Positions 1 through 9,845 of a stretch of 64,000 nucleotides of DNA are shown one piece after another. Position 1 is the stretch's first letter; every line of letters starts with the position of its first letter. Made by a program: the position numbers and the translations under genes. Source of the DNA: Micromonospora solifontis (lineage in GTDB: Bacteria; Actinomycetota; Actinomycetes; Mycobacteriales; Micromonosporaceae); the NCBI RefSeq assembly GCF_003725545.1, contig NZ_RJLN01000016.1:23056-87055 (forward strand), in the 5' to 3' direction. The notes below the pieces were generated by a model. It ran no database searches and was not told where the DNA came from. It saw nothing but the letters and a program-made list of their open reading frames with translations.

Positions 1-157
1 GCCACGTCGTGCGCACGCATGCGGCCGCGCCGGCGAACCGGCGCAGCTAAATGACACACGTTACGCCGATCTTCGCGGCCCGGCCGCGCAACGCAGTGTC
101 CCGTGTGTCCCGGGACTTGGAAAGACCCGGAGCATGATCAATATTCGCCGGGCGGGC
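1..157. other. Left-edge sequence with no gene recognised
   Basis: No convincing coding frame is visible. The stretch lies downstream of the minus-strand TldE gene and reaches the window edge, so it could hold its terminator or the 5' region of a gene outside the window. Confidence 0.4.
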
Positions 158-1555
158 TCAGCCGGACGCGCCGCCGGTGAAGTTCCACGACGCCAGGCGC
201 AGCGGCGGCGCCTCCCACCAGGCGCCGTCGACCCGGTCCGGCTGGCGCACCGGGGTCCGGCCCAGGCCGAGCACCCCGCCGGGGCCCAGGGCGCGGGGGT
301 AGGACTCGGTGAACCGGAAGTCGCGCACCGCGCGGGTCGGCACGCCGTCCTCGACCAGCCAGACCCCGTTGCGGGTCAGCCCGGTGATGACCAGGCGCTT
401 CGGGTCCAGCACCCGGGTGTACCAGAAATCGGTGACCAGCAGTCCCCGCGTCATCCCGGCGACCAGCGCCGCCGTGTCCGGGTCGGCGACCGCCCCGCTG
501 ACCCCGCCGGTCACCGCGCCGGCGGCCACGCCGGTCCCGCCGTCGGCGGGCAGCAGGCGCAGGTTGCGCGGGATCGGGCCGAAGGTCGACCCGCCGAGCA
601 TCCCGTGCCCGGTCGACCCCGTGCCCGCCTCGGCGCCGCTGCGCCGGTCCTGCGCCACCCCCCGGGTGGTGCCCGCCTCGACCAGCGGCAACGCCCGGCG
701 TGGCGTGCCCTCCAGGTCGTACGGCAGCCCGGAGGCGTGCAGCGGGTCGTCCACCAGGGTCACCGCCGGGTCGAACTGGGCGGCGCCCGGCTCGGCGAAG
801 GACTGCCGTTCGGCGTACCGCTTGCCGTTGAAGCCGTACCAGGCCAGGTTCTGCAGGAGGTCGGCGACGGCGGCCGGTTCGAGCACCACCTCGTACCGCC
901 CCGGCGGCAGCTCCACCGGGTCGGCCGCGGCCCGCGCCTTCGCCGCGGCCCGGGCGCCGAGCGCCGCGCCGTCGATGTCGGCGAGCCGGTCCGCGCAGAG
1001 CCGGGCCACCCCGTCCGACCCGCCGGTGCGGGCGATGCCGTCCATCGCCGCCTCGGCCGTCCGCCCCACCGCCGACTGCCCGGCCGAATTGGCGAACGCC
1101 CCGGACCGGTACGCCGTCCGGCAGTAGCCGGCCGCCTCCAGCCCGCCGGCCGCGTCCACGAAGGCGCGGACCCGGGCGGCCCGCTCGTCCGGCGAGGCGT
1201 ACGCGGTGGCCTCGTCGAAGATGCCGTCCGCCGGCACCGGTGCGGGCGGGGTGAGCCCCGGCCAGGCCGGGTCGGGCGGGGCGAGCCGGGCGGCCGTCCG
1301 GGTCCGCTCGACCAGCGCGGTCAGCCCGTCGGTGTCCACCAGGCTGCCGCTGCCCGCCGCGGTCCGCCCGTCGGTGTGCAACCGCAACCGGACCGTGGTG
1401 CCCGACTCGGCGACGTTCTGGTGGATGAACGAGTTGGCGAACCGGGCCAGCGCCAGGTCGGACCGGGTCACCACCACCTCGGCCTGGGCCTGCGGCCCGG
1501 CGATCCGGCGGACCAGTTCCACCACCCGGCCGGCCAGGTCCCGCTCGGCGCTCAT
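158..1555 (-). CDS. tldE: TldE/PmbA-family protein (metallopeptidase partner subunit)
   Basis: This 465-aa protein resembles PmbA/TldE, the subunit that pairs with TldD in a protease that in E. coli matures microcin B17 and degrades unfolded peptides. As usual for TldE it has no HExxxH zinc motif, so it is expected to be the non-catalytic half of the complex. Its ATG overlaps the stop of the upstream tldD-like gene as ATGA, which implies translational coupling and balanced production of both subunits. The C-terminal half carries the family-like stretch ending in NGVWLVEDG. The substrate in this organism cannot be told from the sequence. Confidence 0.9.
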   Translation of the reverse strand: MSAERDLAGRVVELVRRIAGPQAQAEVVVTRSDLALARFANSFIHQNVAESGTTVRLRLHTDGRTAAGSGSLVDTDGLTALVERTRTAARLAPPDPAWPGLTPPAPVPADGIFDEATAYASPDERAARVRAFVDAAGGLEAAGYCRTAYRSGAFANSAGQSAVGRTAEAAMDGIARTGGSDGVARLCADRLADIDGAALGARAAAKARAAADPVELPPGRYEVVLEPAAVADLLQNLAWYGFNGKRYAERQSFAEPGAAQFDPAVTLVDDPLHASGLPYDLEGTPRRALPLVEAGTTRGVAQDRRSGAEAGTGSTGHGMLGGSTFGPIPRNLRLLPADGGTGVAAGAVTGGVSGAVADPDTAALVAGMTRGLLVTDFWYTRVLDPKRLVITGLTRNGVWLVEDGVPTRAVRDFRFTESYPRALGPGGVLGLGRTPVRQPDRVDGAWWEAPPLRLASWNFTGGASG

Positions 1556-2988
1556 GCCCGCACCCCCACCCGTACGTCGCGGAAGCGGGCCGGGGCGGCC
1601 GGGTGGCCGGTGTGCCCGACCTGGCCCGGCTGCCCCTTCCCGCAGTTCGGTGTGCCCCAGGGGACGATCTCCGACGAGAGCATGTCCATCGACCGCCAGA
1701 AGACCGGGCCGATCCCGGTGTACGTGGGGTTGCGCAGCATCCGCCCCCGCCGGCCCTTCTTCACCTCCCAGCCGATCTCGCAGCCGAACTGGAAGTTGAG
1801 CCGCTTGTCGTCGATCGACCAGGAGCGGTTGACGTCCATCAGCACCCCGTCGTCGGTGGCGTCGATGATCTCGTCGAGGGTGTGCGGACCGGGTTCCAGG
1901 CCCACGTTGGTCATCCGCACCATCGGCAGCCGGGCCCAGCCGTCGGCCCGTACGCTGCCGCCGTAGCCGAGACCGGCGACGGCGGCCGAGTCACGGCCGG
2001 CGAGCACCCCCACCCAGCGGCCGGCGCGGACCGCGTCCCGGCGGACCGCGGGGGAGCCCTCGTCGTCGAAGCCGAAGCTGCCCAGCGCGCCGGGGATGGT
2101 CGGGTCGATGGTGATGTTCATCAGGTCGGAGCCGTAGCGCAGCGAGCCGAGCCGGGTCAGGTCCAGCCAGGATGTGCCGGCGAAGGCGGCCTCCCAGCCG
2201 AGGATCCGGTCCAGCTCGATGGCGTGCCCGACCGACTCGTGGATCTGGAGGGCGAGCTGCTCGCCGCCGAGGATGAGGTCGGTCTCGCCGGCCGGGCACT
2301 CCGGGGCGGTGAGCAGCTCCCGGGACTCCTCGGCGATCCGGGCGGCGTGCCCGGCCAGGTCGAGCGAGTCGACCAGCTCCCAGCCGGTGGTGCCGTACTG
2401 CCCGCGGTAGCTCGGCCAGGACCGGCGCTGCGTCTCGCCGTCGCCGATCGAGGTGGCCGAGATGCCCCCGCCGCACTCCCGGATCCGCTGGTCGATCCGG
2501 TGGCCCTCGCTGGAGACGAACCACTTGGCGGTGTCCCAGATCTGGTAGAGCCCCTCGGCCAGGTCGGCGCCGTGCGCCCGCATCGTCTCCGTGGCGCGGA
2601 CCAGCAGGTCACCCTTGTCGGAGAGGGGCACGCCGAGCGGATCCACCTCGCAGCCGGAAGCCCAGCTCGCCACCGTGGCCTCGACCGGGACCAGGTCGAC
2701 CGCCGGGCCGGGGACCCGCGCGCTCGCGGTGGCGGTCGCCGCGGCGCGCCGGCCGGCCTCGCGGGCCGCGGCCTCCGACAGCTCGGGTACGGCGTGAAAG
2801 CCCCAACTGGACCCGACCAGCGCCCGGACGCCCAGCCCGATGCTCTCGTCCTGGGTCAGCTCCTCGATGTCGCCGTTGCGCGCCGACATCGACTCGTAGC
2901 GGCGGTGCATCACCCGGGCGTCCGCGTACCGGGCTCCCGCGTCGAGGGCGGCCTGGACGGCAGCGGTGGCCGCGTCGAACTCCGTCAT
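1552..2988 (-). CDS. tldD: TldD-family zinc metallopeptidase
   Basis: The 478-aa product carries the TldD zinc motif HESVGH near residue 250, so it is the predicted catalytic subunit of the TldD/TldE heterodimer; a Cys near the C-terminus (NCGKG) fits the third metal ligand. I chose the ATG at 2988 over a GTG two codons upstream because a TAGGGT -10 element lies 8 nt before it, as in leaderless transcripts, and because the GTG would sit only 2 nt from that element. The gene overlaps tldE by 4 nt. The Uma2-like gene lies just upstream on the same strand, but this promoter suggests independent transcription. Confidence 0.92.
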   Translation of the reverse strand: MTEFDAATAAVQAALDAGARYADARVMHRRYESMSARNGDIEELTQDESIGLGVRALVGSSWGFHAVPELSEAAAREAGRRAAATATASARVPGPAVDLVPVEATVASWASGCEVDPLGVPLSDKGDLLVRATETMRAHGADLAEGLYQIWDTAKWFVSSEGHRIDQRIRECGGGISATSIGDGETQRRSWPSYRGQYGTTGWELVDSLDLAGHAARIAEESRELLTAPECPAGETDLILGGEQLALQIHESVGHAIELDRILGWEAAFAGTSWLDLTRLGSLRYGSDLMNITIDPTIPGALGSFGFDDEGSPAVRRDAVRAGRWVGVLAGRDSAAVAGLGYGGSVRADGWARLPMVRMTNVGLEPGPHTLDEIIDATDDGVLMDVNRSWSIDDKRLNFQFGCEIGWEVKKGRRGRMLRNPTYTGIGPVFWRSMDMLSSEIVPWGTPNCGKGQPGQVGHTGHPAAPARFRDVRVGVRA

Positions 2989-2996
2989 GCCCACCG

Positions 2997-3002
2997 ACCC
3001 TA
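2997..3002 (-). promoter_or_regulatory. -10 element for leaderless tldD
   Basis: TAGGGT on the minus strand lies 8 nt before the tldD ATG. No Shine-Dalgarno sequence can fit between them, consistent with a leaderless transcript. Confidence 0.5.
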
Positions 3003-3022
3003 GGCGAGCCGACCGACACTCG

Positions 3023-3571
3023 TCAGCCGAGCAGCTCCTCCGGCCGGATCGTGGCGCGGACCGGTTCGGTGAGCTCCAGCGCCGCGCCCGCCTTCGTGAC
3101 GGACCGCTCGACGTAGTGCGCGCCCTGCCGCTGGTAGAGGTGCATGGTCAGGGTCTCCTGCTCGACGAGCAGGTACCACTCGATGCCGGCGGCGGCGTAG
3201 TAGTGCATCTTCAGCACCTTGTCGGTGGCGGCGTTGCTCGGCGAGATGATCTCGCAGACCAGCCGGACCGCATCCGCTTCGATGATGAGTTCGTCGAGGT
3301 CGACCTGCTCGGTGATGACGAGGTCGGGAATGGGGACGCGGCCAGGCCGGAGTCGCACGTTCACCGCCTCCAGCAGCTCCAACCGCACGGCTTCGGCGGC
3401 CGCCTCGAGAACGTTGCCGAGCTTGCGTGAGATCCGCTGGTGCCGTGGCGTGGGGGCTGGCGTCACGTGAAGACTCCCGTCGAAGAGTTCGACGCGCTGC
3501 TGCGTCTCGCCGAGGGCGAGGTACTCCTCTTCGGTCCACGGGCCGTCGTGGCCGAACACCGCCGCGGTCAT
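3023..3571 (-). CDS. Uma2-family (DUF820) PD-(D/E)XK nuclease-fold protein
   Basis: This 182-aa protein has the Uma2 signature: an EYLAL segment and VELFDG near the N-terminus, PDLVIT, then CEIISPS and DK, which together supply the acidic and lysine residues of the restriction-endonuclease-like fold. The family is common in actinobacteria and cyanobacteria, mostly without proven function. The reading frame is open a further 32 codons upstream, but a GGAGGTGACC ribosome site directly precedes the ATG at 3571, so that start is preferred. Nothing nearby suggests a toxin-antitoxin or restriction partner. Confidence 0.85.
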   Translation of the reverse strand: MTAAVFGHDGPWTEEEYLALGETQQRVELFDGSLHVTPAPTPRHQRISRKLGNVLEAAAEAVRLELLEAVNVRLRPGRVPIPDLVITEQVDLDELIIEADAVRLVCEIISPSNAATDKVLKMHYYAAAGIEWYLLVEQETLTMHLYQRQGAHYVERSVTKAGAALELTEPVRATIRPEELLG

Positions 3572-3809
3572 GGTCACCTCCACCTCGTGCCGGCGGGAAT
3601 CCTCCCGTGGTCGCCGGGACCATGGTCGCACCTCACGTGCGACGACGCGGCGAGGACGTCCAGTCACGGGCGCGAATGTCCAGGTGAGGACTGTTCAGGT
3701 CGGAAACCGAGTCGTTACGCTGGGGCCGCTGACAGGCCGCCGTTTGTAGCTTATTTTCGCCTCGAGAAGTTTCCTGTAGGTTCTCTTCGTCACCGAGGGG
3801 GAGGCGGTC

Positions 3810-4913
3810 ATGGGCAGATCGGAGTCGGTGCCGTCCGGGGAGCCGGACCGCCCCGAAGTGCCGGAGCAGCGCTCCGGCGAGGACCCCTATCTGCAGGTCA
3901 GGGATCTGCGGGTGCGGTTCGACACCGAGGACGGCCTGGTCCGGGCCGTGGACGGGGTGTCGTTCTCGGTGGAGCGTGGTCGCACCCTGGGGATCGTGGG
4001 GGAGTCGGGCTCGGGTAAGAGCGTCACGTCGTTGGCGATCCTGGGTTTGCACAACGCCAAGCGGGCCACCATCTCGGGGGAGATCTCCGTGGGCGGCCGC
4101 CAGTTGGTCGGCCTCCCGGAGGAGGAGGTGCGGCGGCTGCGTGGCCGGGACATGGCGATGATCTTTCAGGATCCGTTGTCGGCGTTGCATCCGTATTACA
4201 CGGTGGGTAGGCAGATCGCTGAGGCGTACCGGGTGCATCATCCGAAGGCCGGGAAGCGGGAGGCCCGTAACCGGGCGGTGGACATGCTCGGGCGGGTGGG
4301 GATTCCGCAGCCGGGGAAGCGGTACGAGCAGTATCCGCATGAGTTCTCCGGTGGGATGCGGCAGCGGGCGATGATCGCGATGGCGTTGGTCAACGATCCG
4401 GATCTGGTGATCGCCGATGAGCCGACGACGGCGTTGGATGTGACGGTGCAGGCGCAGATCCTGGACCTGCTCGCGGATCTGCAGGCCGAGTTCCACTCGG
4501 CGATCATCCTGATCACGCATGACCTGGGTGTGGTGTCGCAGGTGGCCGACGACGTGCTGGTCATGTACGGGGGTCGGGCGGTGGAGCGGGGGAGTGTGGC
4601 GCAGGTGTTGCGGCGGCCGCAGCATCCGTACACGTGGGGGTTGTTGTCGAGCGTGCCGTCGTTGCACGGTGACGCCGACGCGGACCTGGTGCCGATCAAG
4701 GGGAACCCGCCGTCGTTGATCAATCTGCCGTCGGGGTGTGCGTTCCACCCGCGTTGCCGGTACGCGGGCCGCAACGGCGACCGCTCCCGCACGGTGGTGC
4801 CCGAACTGCGCTCGGCGGGGGAGGCCGGCCATCTGGTCGCCTGCCACCTGCCGGCCGACGAGCGCACCCGGCTCTACCAGCAGGACATCGCCCAGGTGGG
4901 AGTCGCCCGATGA
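3810..4913 (+). CDS. dppD: Dipeptide/oligopeptide ABC transporter ATPase (DppD/OppD type)
   Basis: A 367-aa ATPase with Walker A GESGSGKS, signature FSGGMRQR, Walker [13 protein letters not shown] and the C-terminal oligopeptide-transporter extension with paired cysteines (CAFHPRCRY). It should power uptake through the two permeases encoded downstream. About 30 polar residues precede the ABC domain. A GGGGGAGG ribosome site precedes the ATG. The gene ends in an ATGA overlap with the second ATPase. It opens the operon; the roughly 240 bp before it are relatively AT-rich near 3740-3785 and probably hold the promoter, but I cannot assign -35 and -10 hexamers with confidence. Confidence 0.93.
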   Translation: MGRSESVPSGEPDRPEVPEQRSGEDPYLQVRDLRVRFDTEDGLVRAVDGVSFSVERGRTLGIVGESGSGKSVTSLAILGLHNAKRATISGEISVGGRQLVGLPEEEVRRLRGRDMAMIFQDPLSALHPYYTVGRQIAEAYRVHHPKAGKREARNRAVDMLGRVGIPQPGKRYEQYPHEFSGGMRQRAMIAMALVNDPDLVIADEPTTALDVTVQAQILDLLADLQAEFHSAIILITHDLGVVSQVADDVLVMYGGRAVERGSVAQVLRRPQHPYTWGLLSSVPSLHGDADADLVPIKGNPPSLINLPSGCAFHPRCRYAGRNGDRSRTVVPELRSAGEAGHLVACHLPADERTRLYQQDIAQVGVAR

Positions 4914-5908
4914 CCGAAGCACTGTTGACGGTGCGGGGGCTGACCAAGCATTTCCCGGTTCGGGACGGGTTCCGCGCCAGCGGGGCGGTGCGGGCGGTCG
5001 ACGGCGTCGACTTCGACGTCCGCCCGGGCGAGACGTTGGGCCTGGTCGGGGAGTCCGGCTGCGGGAAGACCACCACCGGGCGGATGCTGGTCCGCCTGCT
5101 GGAACCCACCGCCGGGTCGATCGAGTTCGCCGGGCGGGACATCACCCACGCCCGCCGCCGCGAGCTGCGGCCGTTGCGGCAGGACCTGCAGATCATCTTC
5201 CAGGACCCGTACGCCTCGCTGAACCCCCGCCACACCGTCGGCCGGATCGTGGCCATGCCGCTGCAGGTCAACCGGATCACCCCACCCGGCGGCATCAAGA
5301 AGCGCGTCCAAGAACTGCTGGAACTGGTCGGACTGAACCCCGAGCACTACAACCGCTACCCGCACGAGTTCTCCGGCGGGCAACGCCAACGCATCGGCAT
5401 CGCCCGCGCCCTGGCCCTGCGCCCCAAGCTGATCGTCGCCGACGAACCCGTCTCCGCCCTGGACGTCTCCATCCAGGCCCAGGTCATCAACCTGCTCCGC
5501 GAGCTGCAACGCGACCTCGACCTGGCGTTCGTGTTCATCGCCCACGACCTCGCCGTGATCCGGCACTTCTGCCACCGCGTCGCCGTCATGTACCTCGGCA
5601 AGATCGTCGAGATCGGCGACCGCGACGACATCTACGAACGACCGCAGCACCCCTACACCCGGGCGCTGCTCTCCGCGGTGCCCGACGTGACGCAGACCGA
5701 CTCCTCCGGGCGGATCCGGCTGGTGGGTGACGTCCCGACCCCGCTCAACCCGCCGTCGGGCTGCCGGTTCCGTACCCGGTGCTGGAAGGCGCAGGAGCGC
5801 TGCGCCACCGATGAGCCGGCGCTGGTGCCGCGGGACGGCGGGGTGCAGGCGGTCGCCTGCCACTTCCCGGGGCCCGACGGTCAGGACAGTGATGGGGGGA
5901 CGCGATGA
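4910..5908 (+). CDS. dppF: Dipeptide/oligopeptide ABC transporter ATPase (DppF/OppF type)
   Basis: The second ATPase subunit, 332 aa, shows Walker [10 protein letters not shown], signature FSGGQRQR, Walker [13 protein letters not shown] and a C-terminal cysteine pair (CRFRTRC). The open frame runs far upstream, but the start is set at the ATG overlapping the dppD stop (ATGA), where homology begins with [14 protein letters not shown]. It pairs with DppD as a heterodimeric motor. Its own stop overlaps the dppC start, so the three genes look translationally coupled. Confidence 0.93.
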   Translation: MTEALLTVRGLTKHFPVRDGFRASGAVRAVDGVDFDVRPGETLGLVGESGCGKTTTGRMLVRLLEPTAGSIEFAGRDITHARRRELRPLRQDLQIIFQDPYASLNPRHTVGRIVAMPLQVNRITPPGGIKKRVQELLELVGLNPEHYNRYPHEFSGGQRQRIGIARALALRPKLIVADEPVSALDVSIQAQVINLLRELQRDLDLAFVFIAHDLAVIRHFCHRVAVMYLGKIVEIGDRDDIYERPQHPYTRALLSAVPDVTQTDSSGRIRLVGDVPTPLNPPSGCRFRTRCWKAQERCATDEPALVPRDGGVQAVACHFPGPDGQDSDGGTR

Positions 5909-6918
5909 GCCTGTCACCAATTGACGAGGCGGCGCTGACCGAGGGGCCCCAGGCGCCCGGTGACGCGGTGCCGGAGGCGGCGGCGAAGGAGTTCGTCGGC
6001 CGTTCGCCCGGGCAGCTCGCCTGGGCCCGGCTGCGGCGCGACCGTACCGCGATGATCAGCGGCGTGACGGTGGTGCTCTTCCTCGTCATCGCGCTCGCCG
6101 CACCGCTCATCGAGCGGCTGTACGGGGTCGGGCCGTACCAGCAGTTCCAGGGCCAGCTCGACGGGGCGGGCATGCCGCTCGGTTACGCGGGCGGGATCTC
6201 CGGCGAGCACTGGTTCGGCCTGGAGCCGCAACTGGGCCGGGACATCTTCATCCGGCTGGTCTACGGGATCCGTACCTCGCTCCTCATCGCCTTCGTCGCC
6301 GCGGTCATCACCGCGGGCACCGGCGTCGTGCTGGGCGTCGTCGCCGGCTACCTGGGCGGCTGGGTGGACGCGGTGATCGGGTGGATCATCGACTTCACGC
6401 TGGCCCTGCCGTACCTGATCTTCGCGCTGGCGGTGGTGCCGACCGCGGCGCTGCGGTTCTACGGTCCGCGGGACAACCCGCCGGACTGGTTCAAGATGAC
6501 CGTGATCATCGGCATCTTCGCGGCCTTCGGTTGGACGGCGACCGCCCGGTTGGTACGCGGCCAGGTGATCTCGCTGCGCGAGCGGGAGTTCGTCGAGGCG
6601 GCCCGGGCCAGCGGTGCGGGGCTGCTGCACATGGCGTTCCGGCAGCTGCTGCCGAACATCTGGGCCCCGATCCTGGTCTCCTTCTCGCTGGCGCTGCCGG
6701 CGTACATCACCAGCGAGGCCGCCCTCTCCTTCCTCGGCGTCGGCATGGTCGACCCGACCCCCGACTTCGGTGCCATGATCTTCAAGAGCATCGACTTCAT
6801 GCAGACCGATCCCGCGTACCTCTTCTTCCCCGGCGTCGCGATCTTCGTCCTCGTCTTCGCCTTCAACCTGTTCGGTGACGCGCTGCGTGACGCGCTCGAC
6901 CCGAAGTCGTCCCGCTAG
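5905..6918 (+). CDS. dppC: Dipeptide/oligopeptide ABC transporter permease (DppC type)
   Basis: A 337-aa integral membrane protein with a first hydrophobic segment near residue 55 and a BPD-transporter core of about five further helices. The EAA loop that contacts the ATPase is visible as [12 protein letters not shown]. The start overlaps the dppF stop as ATGA. In this operon the DppC-type permease precedes the DppB-type one, the reverse of the E. coli order. It should form the channel with the next gene. Confidence 0.92.
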   Translation: MSLSPIDEAALTEGPQAPGDAVPEAAAKEFVGRSPGQLAWARLRRDRTAMISGVTVVLFLVIALAAPLIERLYGVGPYQQFQGQLDGAGMPLGYAGGISGEHWFGLEPQLGRDIFIRLVYGIRTSLLIAFVAAVITAGTGVVLGVVAGYLGGWVDAVIGWIIDFTLALPYLIFALAVVPTAALRFYGPRDNPPDWFKMTVIIGIFAAFGWTATARLVRGQVISLREREFVEAARASGAGLLHMAFRQLLPNIWAPILVSFSLALPAYITSEAALSFLGVGMVDPTPDFGAMIFKSIDFMQTDPAYLFFPGVAIFVLVFAFNLFGDALRDALDPKSSR

Positions 6919-6927
6919 AGGTGTGAC

Positions 6928-7914
6928 ATGGTGCGATTCCTGATCAAGCGCATCCTCACCGCGGTGCTCACCCTGACCGCGGTCAGCATCGTCGCGTTCC
7001 TGATGTTCTTCGCGCTGCCCGCCGACCCGGTCACCGGGATGTGCCCGAAGAACTGCAACACCGAGCGGCTGGAGCGGGTCCGCGACGAGTTGGGCCTCAA
7101 CGACCCCAAGCCCGAGCAGTACGTCAACTACATGAAGGGCATCTTCGTCGGCCGGGATCTGGGCAGTGCGCAGGGCGGGCAGTGCGACGCGCCGTGCCTG
7201 GGCTACTCGTACGTCAACAGCGAGGCGGTCAGCGACACGTTCGCCCGGGTGCTGCCGGTGACCCTGAGCATCGTCATCCCGGCGGCGGTCATCTGGCTCG
7301 TCCTCGGCGTCGGCCTCGGCATGGTCTCCGCGTTACGCAAGGGCACCGTGCTGGACCGGCTGTCGGTCGGTTTCTCCCTCACCGGCGCCTCGCTGCAGCT
7401 CTACTTCGTGGGCGCGGTGCTCCAGCTCGTCTTCGTCTACACCCTGCACATCCTGCCGACGCCGGGCTACACGTCGATATTCGACGACCCGCTCAAGTGG
7501 GCCAGCGGCCTCGTGCTGGCCTGGTGGTCGTTGGCCTTCCTCTTCTCCGCCATCTACACCCGGCTGTCCCGGGCGCAGATGCTGGAGACGCTGTCGGAGG
7601 ACTTCGTCCGCACCGCCCGGGCGAAGGGACTGGCCAAGGGGAAGGTGTACGGCCGGCACGCGCTGCGCGCGGCGATCACCCCGATGGTGACGATCGCCGG
7701 GCTGGATCTCGGCTCGGCGTTGGGTGGCACGGTCATCACCGAGACCACATTCGGCATCCGGGGTCTGGGGCGGACGGCGGTGGATGCCGTCCGGCTCGGT
7801 GACCTGCCGACCATCATGGCCACGGTGTTGATCTCCGCGTTCTTCATCGTGCTGGCGAACATCGTGGTGGACCTGCTCTACGCGGCGATCGATCCGCGCG
7901 TCCGGCTCGGGTGA
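6928..7914 (+). CDS. dppB: Dipeptide/oligopeptide ABC transporter permease (DppB type)
   Basis: A 328-aa permease beginning with the typical DppB first helix and FALPADPV motif (residues 30-37). The EAA loop reads DFVRTARAKGL. It starts 9 bp after dppC behind an AGAGGTG ribosome site. An extracellular loop holds three or four cysteines (CPKNC, GQCDAPC), more than in standard DppB, so a disulphide-bonded periplasmic loop is possible. This is the second half of the translocation channel. Confidence 0.92.
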   Translation: MVRFLIKRILTAVLTLTAVSIVAFLMFFALPADPVTGMCPKNCNTERLERVRDELGLNDPKPEQYVNYMKGIFVGRDLGSAQGGQCDAPCLGYSYVNSEAVSDTFARVLPVTLSIVIPAAVIWLVLGVGLGMVSALRKGTVLDRLSVGFSLTGASLQLYFVGAVLQLVFVYTLHILPTPGYTSIFDDPLKWASGLVLAWWSLAFLFSAIYTRLSRAQMLETLSEDFVRTARAKGLAKGKVYGRHALRAAITPMVTIAGLDLGSALGGTVITETTFGIRGLGRTAVDAVRLGDLPTIMATVLISAFFIVLANIVVDLLYAAIDPRVRLG

Positions 7915-8014
7915 TCGGGGGATTGTTGTCGGCCCGTTATTCGATTGAAATTTACCTTCGTGGGCTACTAGGCGAAGCTTTCCTTCATATTGGAAGATCG
8001 GAAGGAACGGAATC

Positions 8015-9756
8015 ATGAGAGCCAGAGTGGTCGCTGCCGCGGGCAGTGCCGTCGCCTTGGCGTTGGCACTGGGCGCGTGCAGCAAGAACACCGGCACCAA
8101 GACGGACGTGGACAACAACCGGCAGACCACCGGGGTCATCGCTACCGACCCCAAGGACTCGCTCGGCCCGCGGCCGAGGTGCCGGGGGCGACCAAGGGTG
8201 GCACCTTCACCATCCTGCGCGAAACGCAGATCTCGCACCTGGACCCGCAGCGGGTCTACTCCTTCGCCGGGCTGATGGCCGCCCCGCTGTACGCCCGTTA
8301 CCTGACCACGTGGAAGGACGACGGCAAGGGCAAGCTGACCCTCGTCGGTGACCTTGCCGAGACGCCGGGCACGAACGTCAACAACGACTGCAAGGTCTGG
8401 GAATTCAAGATCAAGGACGGGCTGAAGTTCGAGGACGGCCGGCCGATCACCAGCAAGGAGATCGCGTACGGCATCGCCCGCTCGTTCAACCCCGACCTCA
8501 CCGGCGGCCCCACCTACATCCAGGAGTGGCTGGCCGACACCGCGCAGTACGACACCGCCTGGAACTTCAAGGCCAACAAGGGCTCCCTGCCCCCGGGGCT
8601 GACCACGCCGGACGACAAGACCCTGCGGTTCGAGTTCAAGAAGGCGCACTGCGATCTGCCCTTCGCCGCGTCGCTGCCGGCCACCGCGCCCCTGCCGCCG
8701 GACAAGGACACCGGCGTCAACGTGGACAACCAGCCGTTCGCCTCCGGCCCGTACAAGATCACGAAGCTGACGCCGGGCGTCGAGGTGGTGCTGGAGCGCA
8801 ACGACCAGTGGGACCCGAAGACCGACCCGGTGCGCCACCAGTACCCGGACAAGTTCGTCTGGTCGTTCGGCACCACCCCGGACGCGCAGGCCAACCGGAT
8901 GATCGCCGACAACGGCCCGGACCAGAGCGCGGTCGCCTTCAACACGGTGCCCGCCTCGCTGATCTCGCGGGTGCTCGGTGACGCGGCGCTGAAGAGCCGC
9001 TCACTGCTCTCGCCCACGCCGAGCGCCAACCGGCTCACCATCAACACCCAGCGGGTCACCGACCTCAAGGTGCGCCAGGCGCTCAACTACGCGATCGACC
9101 GGGACGGCCTGATCAAGGCGCTCGGCGGCGAGGCCGTCGCGTCGCCGCTGACCACGCTGCTGCCGCCGGCCACCCTCGGCTACGAGAAGTCGGACGTCTA
9201 CCCGGCCGGCCCGAACGGCAACCCGGACAAGGCCAAGGAGTTGCTCGGCGGCAAGGAGGTCCCGCTGGTGCTCGCCGTGCGGGACGACGACCTGAACCAG
9301 CGGCTCGGCACCCAGCTGAAGAACAACCTGGAGAAGGCCGGCTTCAAGATCACGGTGAAGACGACCCCCGCGGACTCCTACCTGGACGACGTCAAGTCGA
9401 AGAACAACGCGTGGGACATCTACCTCGACTCGTGGGCGGCTGACTGGCCCAGCGGCGCGGCGGTCCTGCCGGTCCTCTTCGACGGGCGCGGCATCAAGGC
9501 CGCGGGCAACAGCAACACGTCGTACATGAACAACGACGCGATCAACGCCGAGTTCGACCGGGTGCTGGCGATGGACCCGGCCGCCCAGGCGCCCGAGTGG
9601 GCCAAGCTGGACAAGAAGATCATGGAGGAGGTCGCCCCGGCGGTGCCGCTCTATGTGGACGTGTCCTTCAACCTGTACGGCTCCAAGGCCGGTGGCCTCT
9701 TCATCGAGAGCATCTTCGGCAACGTGTCCTTCGTGAACGCGTACGCCAAGCAGTAA
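8015..9756 (+). pseudogene. dppA: Dipeptide ABC transporter substrate-binding lipoprotein with apparent frameshift
   Basis: The gene is split across two frames. From the ATG at 8015, behind a GGAAGG ribosome site, the first frame encodes a lipoprotein signal peptide with lipobox ALGAC, then runs out of similarity at about DPKDSLGP. The SBP_bac_5 mature domain (KGGTFTILRETQISHLDPQRVY onward, to 9756) is in the frame one base back. Inserting one base in the G/C run at 8166-8172 restores DSLGP-AAEVPGATKGG. Either the gene is broken, which would cripple the importer, or the window contains a single-base sequence error; the intact 520-residue remainder favours error or a very recent mutation. Corrected length is about 580 aa. 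Confidence 0.85.
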
Positions 9757-9768
9757 CCGCTTGAAAGC

Positions 9769-9845
9769 AGGGGCCCCTTCCTGACGCCAGGCGTTAAGAA
9801 GGGGCCCCTTTACTACGCCAGGCGTTAACAGGGGGCCCTTCCTTA
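9769..9845. repeat. Three tandem copies of a 30-31 bp GGGGCCCC element
   Basis: The core AGGGGCCCCTT starts at 9769 and 9800, and a variant AGGGGGCCCTT at 9830. The first two are followed by ACGCCAGGCGTTAA, itself an inverted repeat. The unit is palindromic at two places and lies between the convergent dppA and S9 peptidase genes, so it may also end transcription from both sides. I recall similar elements in Micromonospora genomes but cannot check this. Confidence 0.8.

Noticed and set aside
134..1966. 610-codon plus-strand frame opposite tldE/tldD
   Set aside because: It is an antisense shadow typical of GC-rich DNA: Arg/Pro/Gly-rich, with no family similarity, while the opposite strand encodes clear TldE/TldD proteins.
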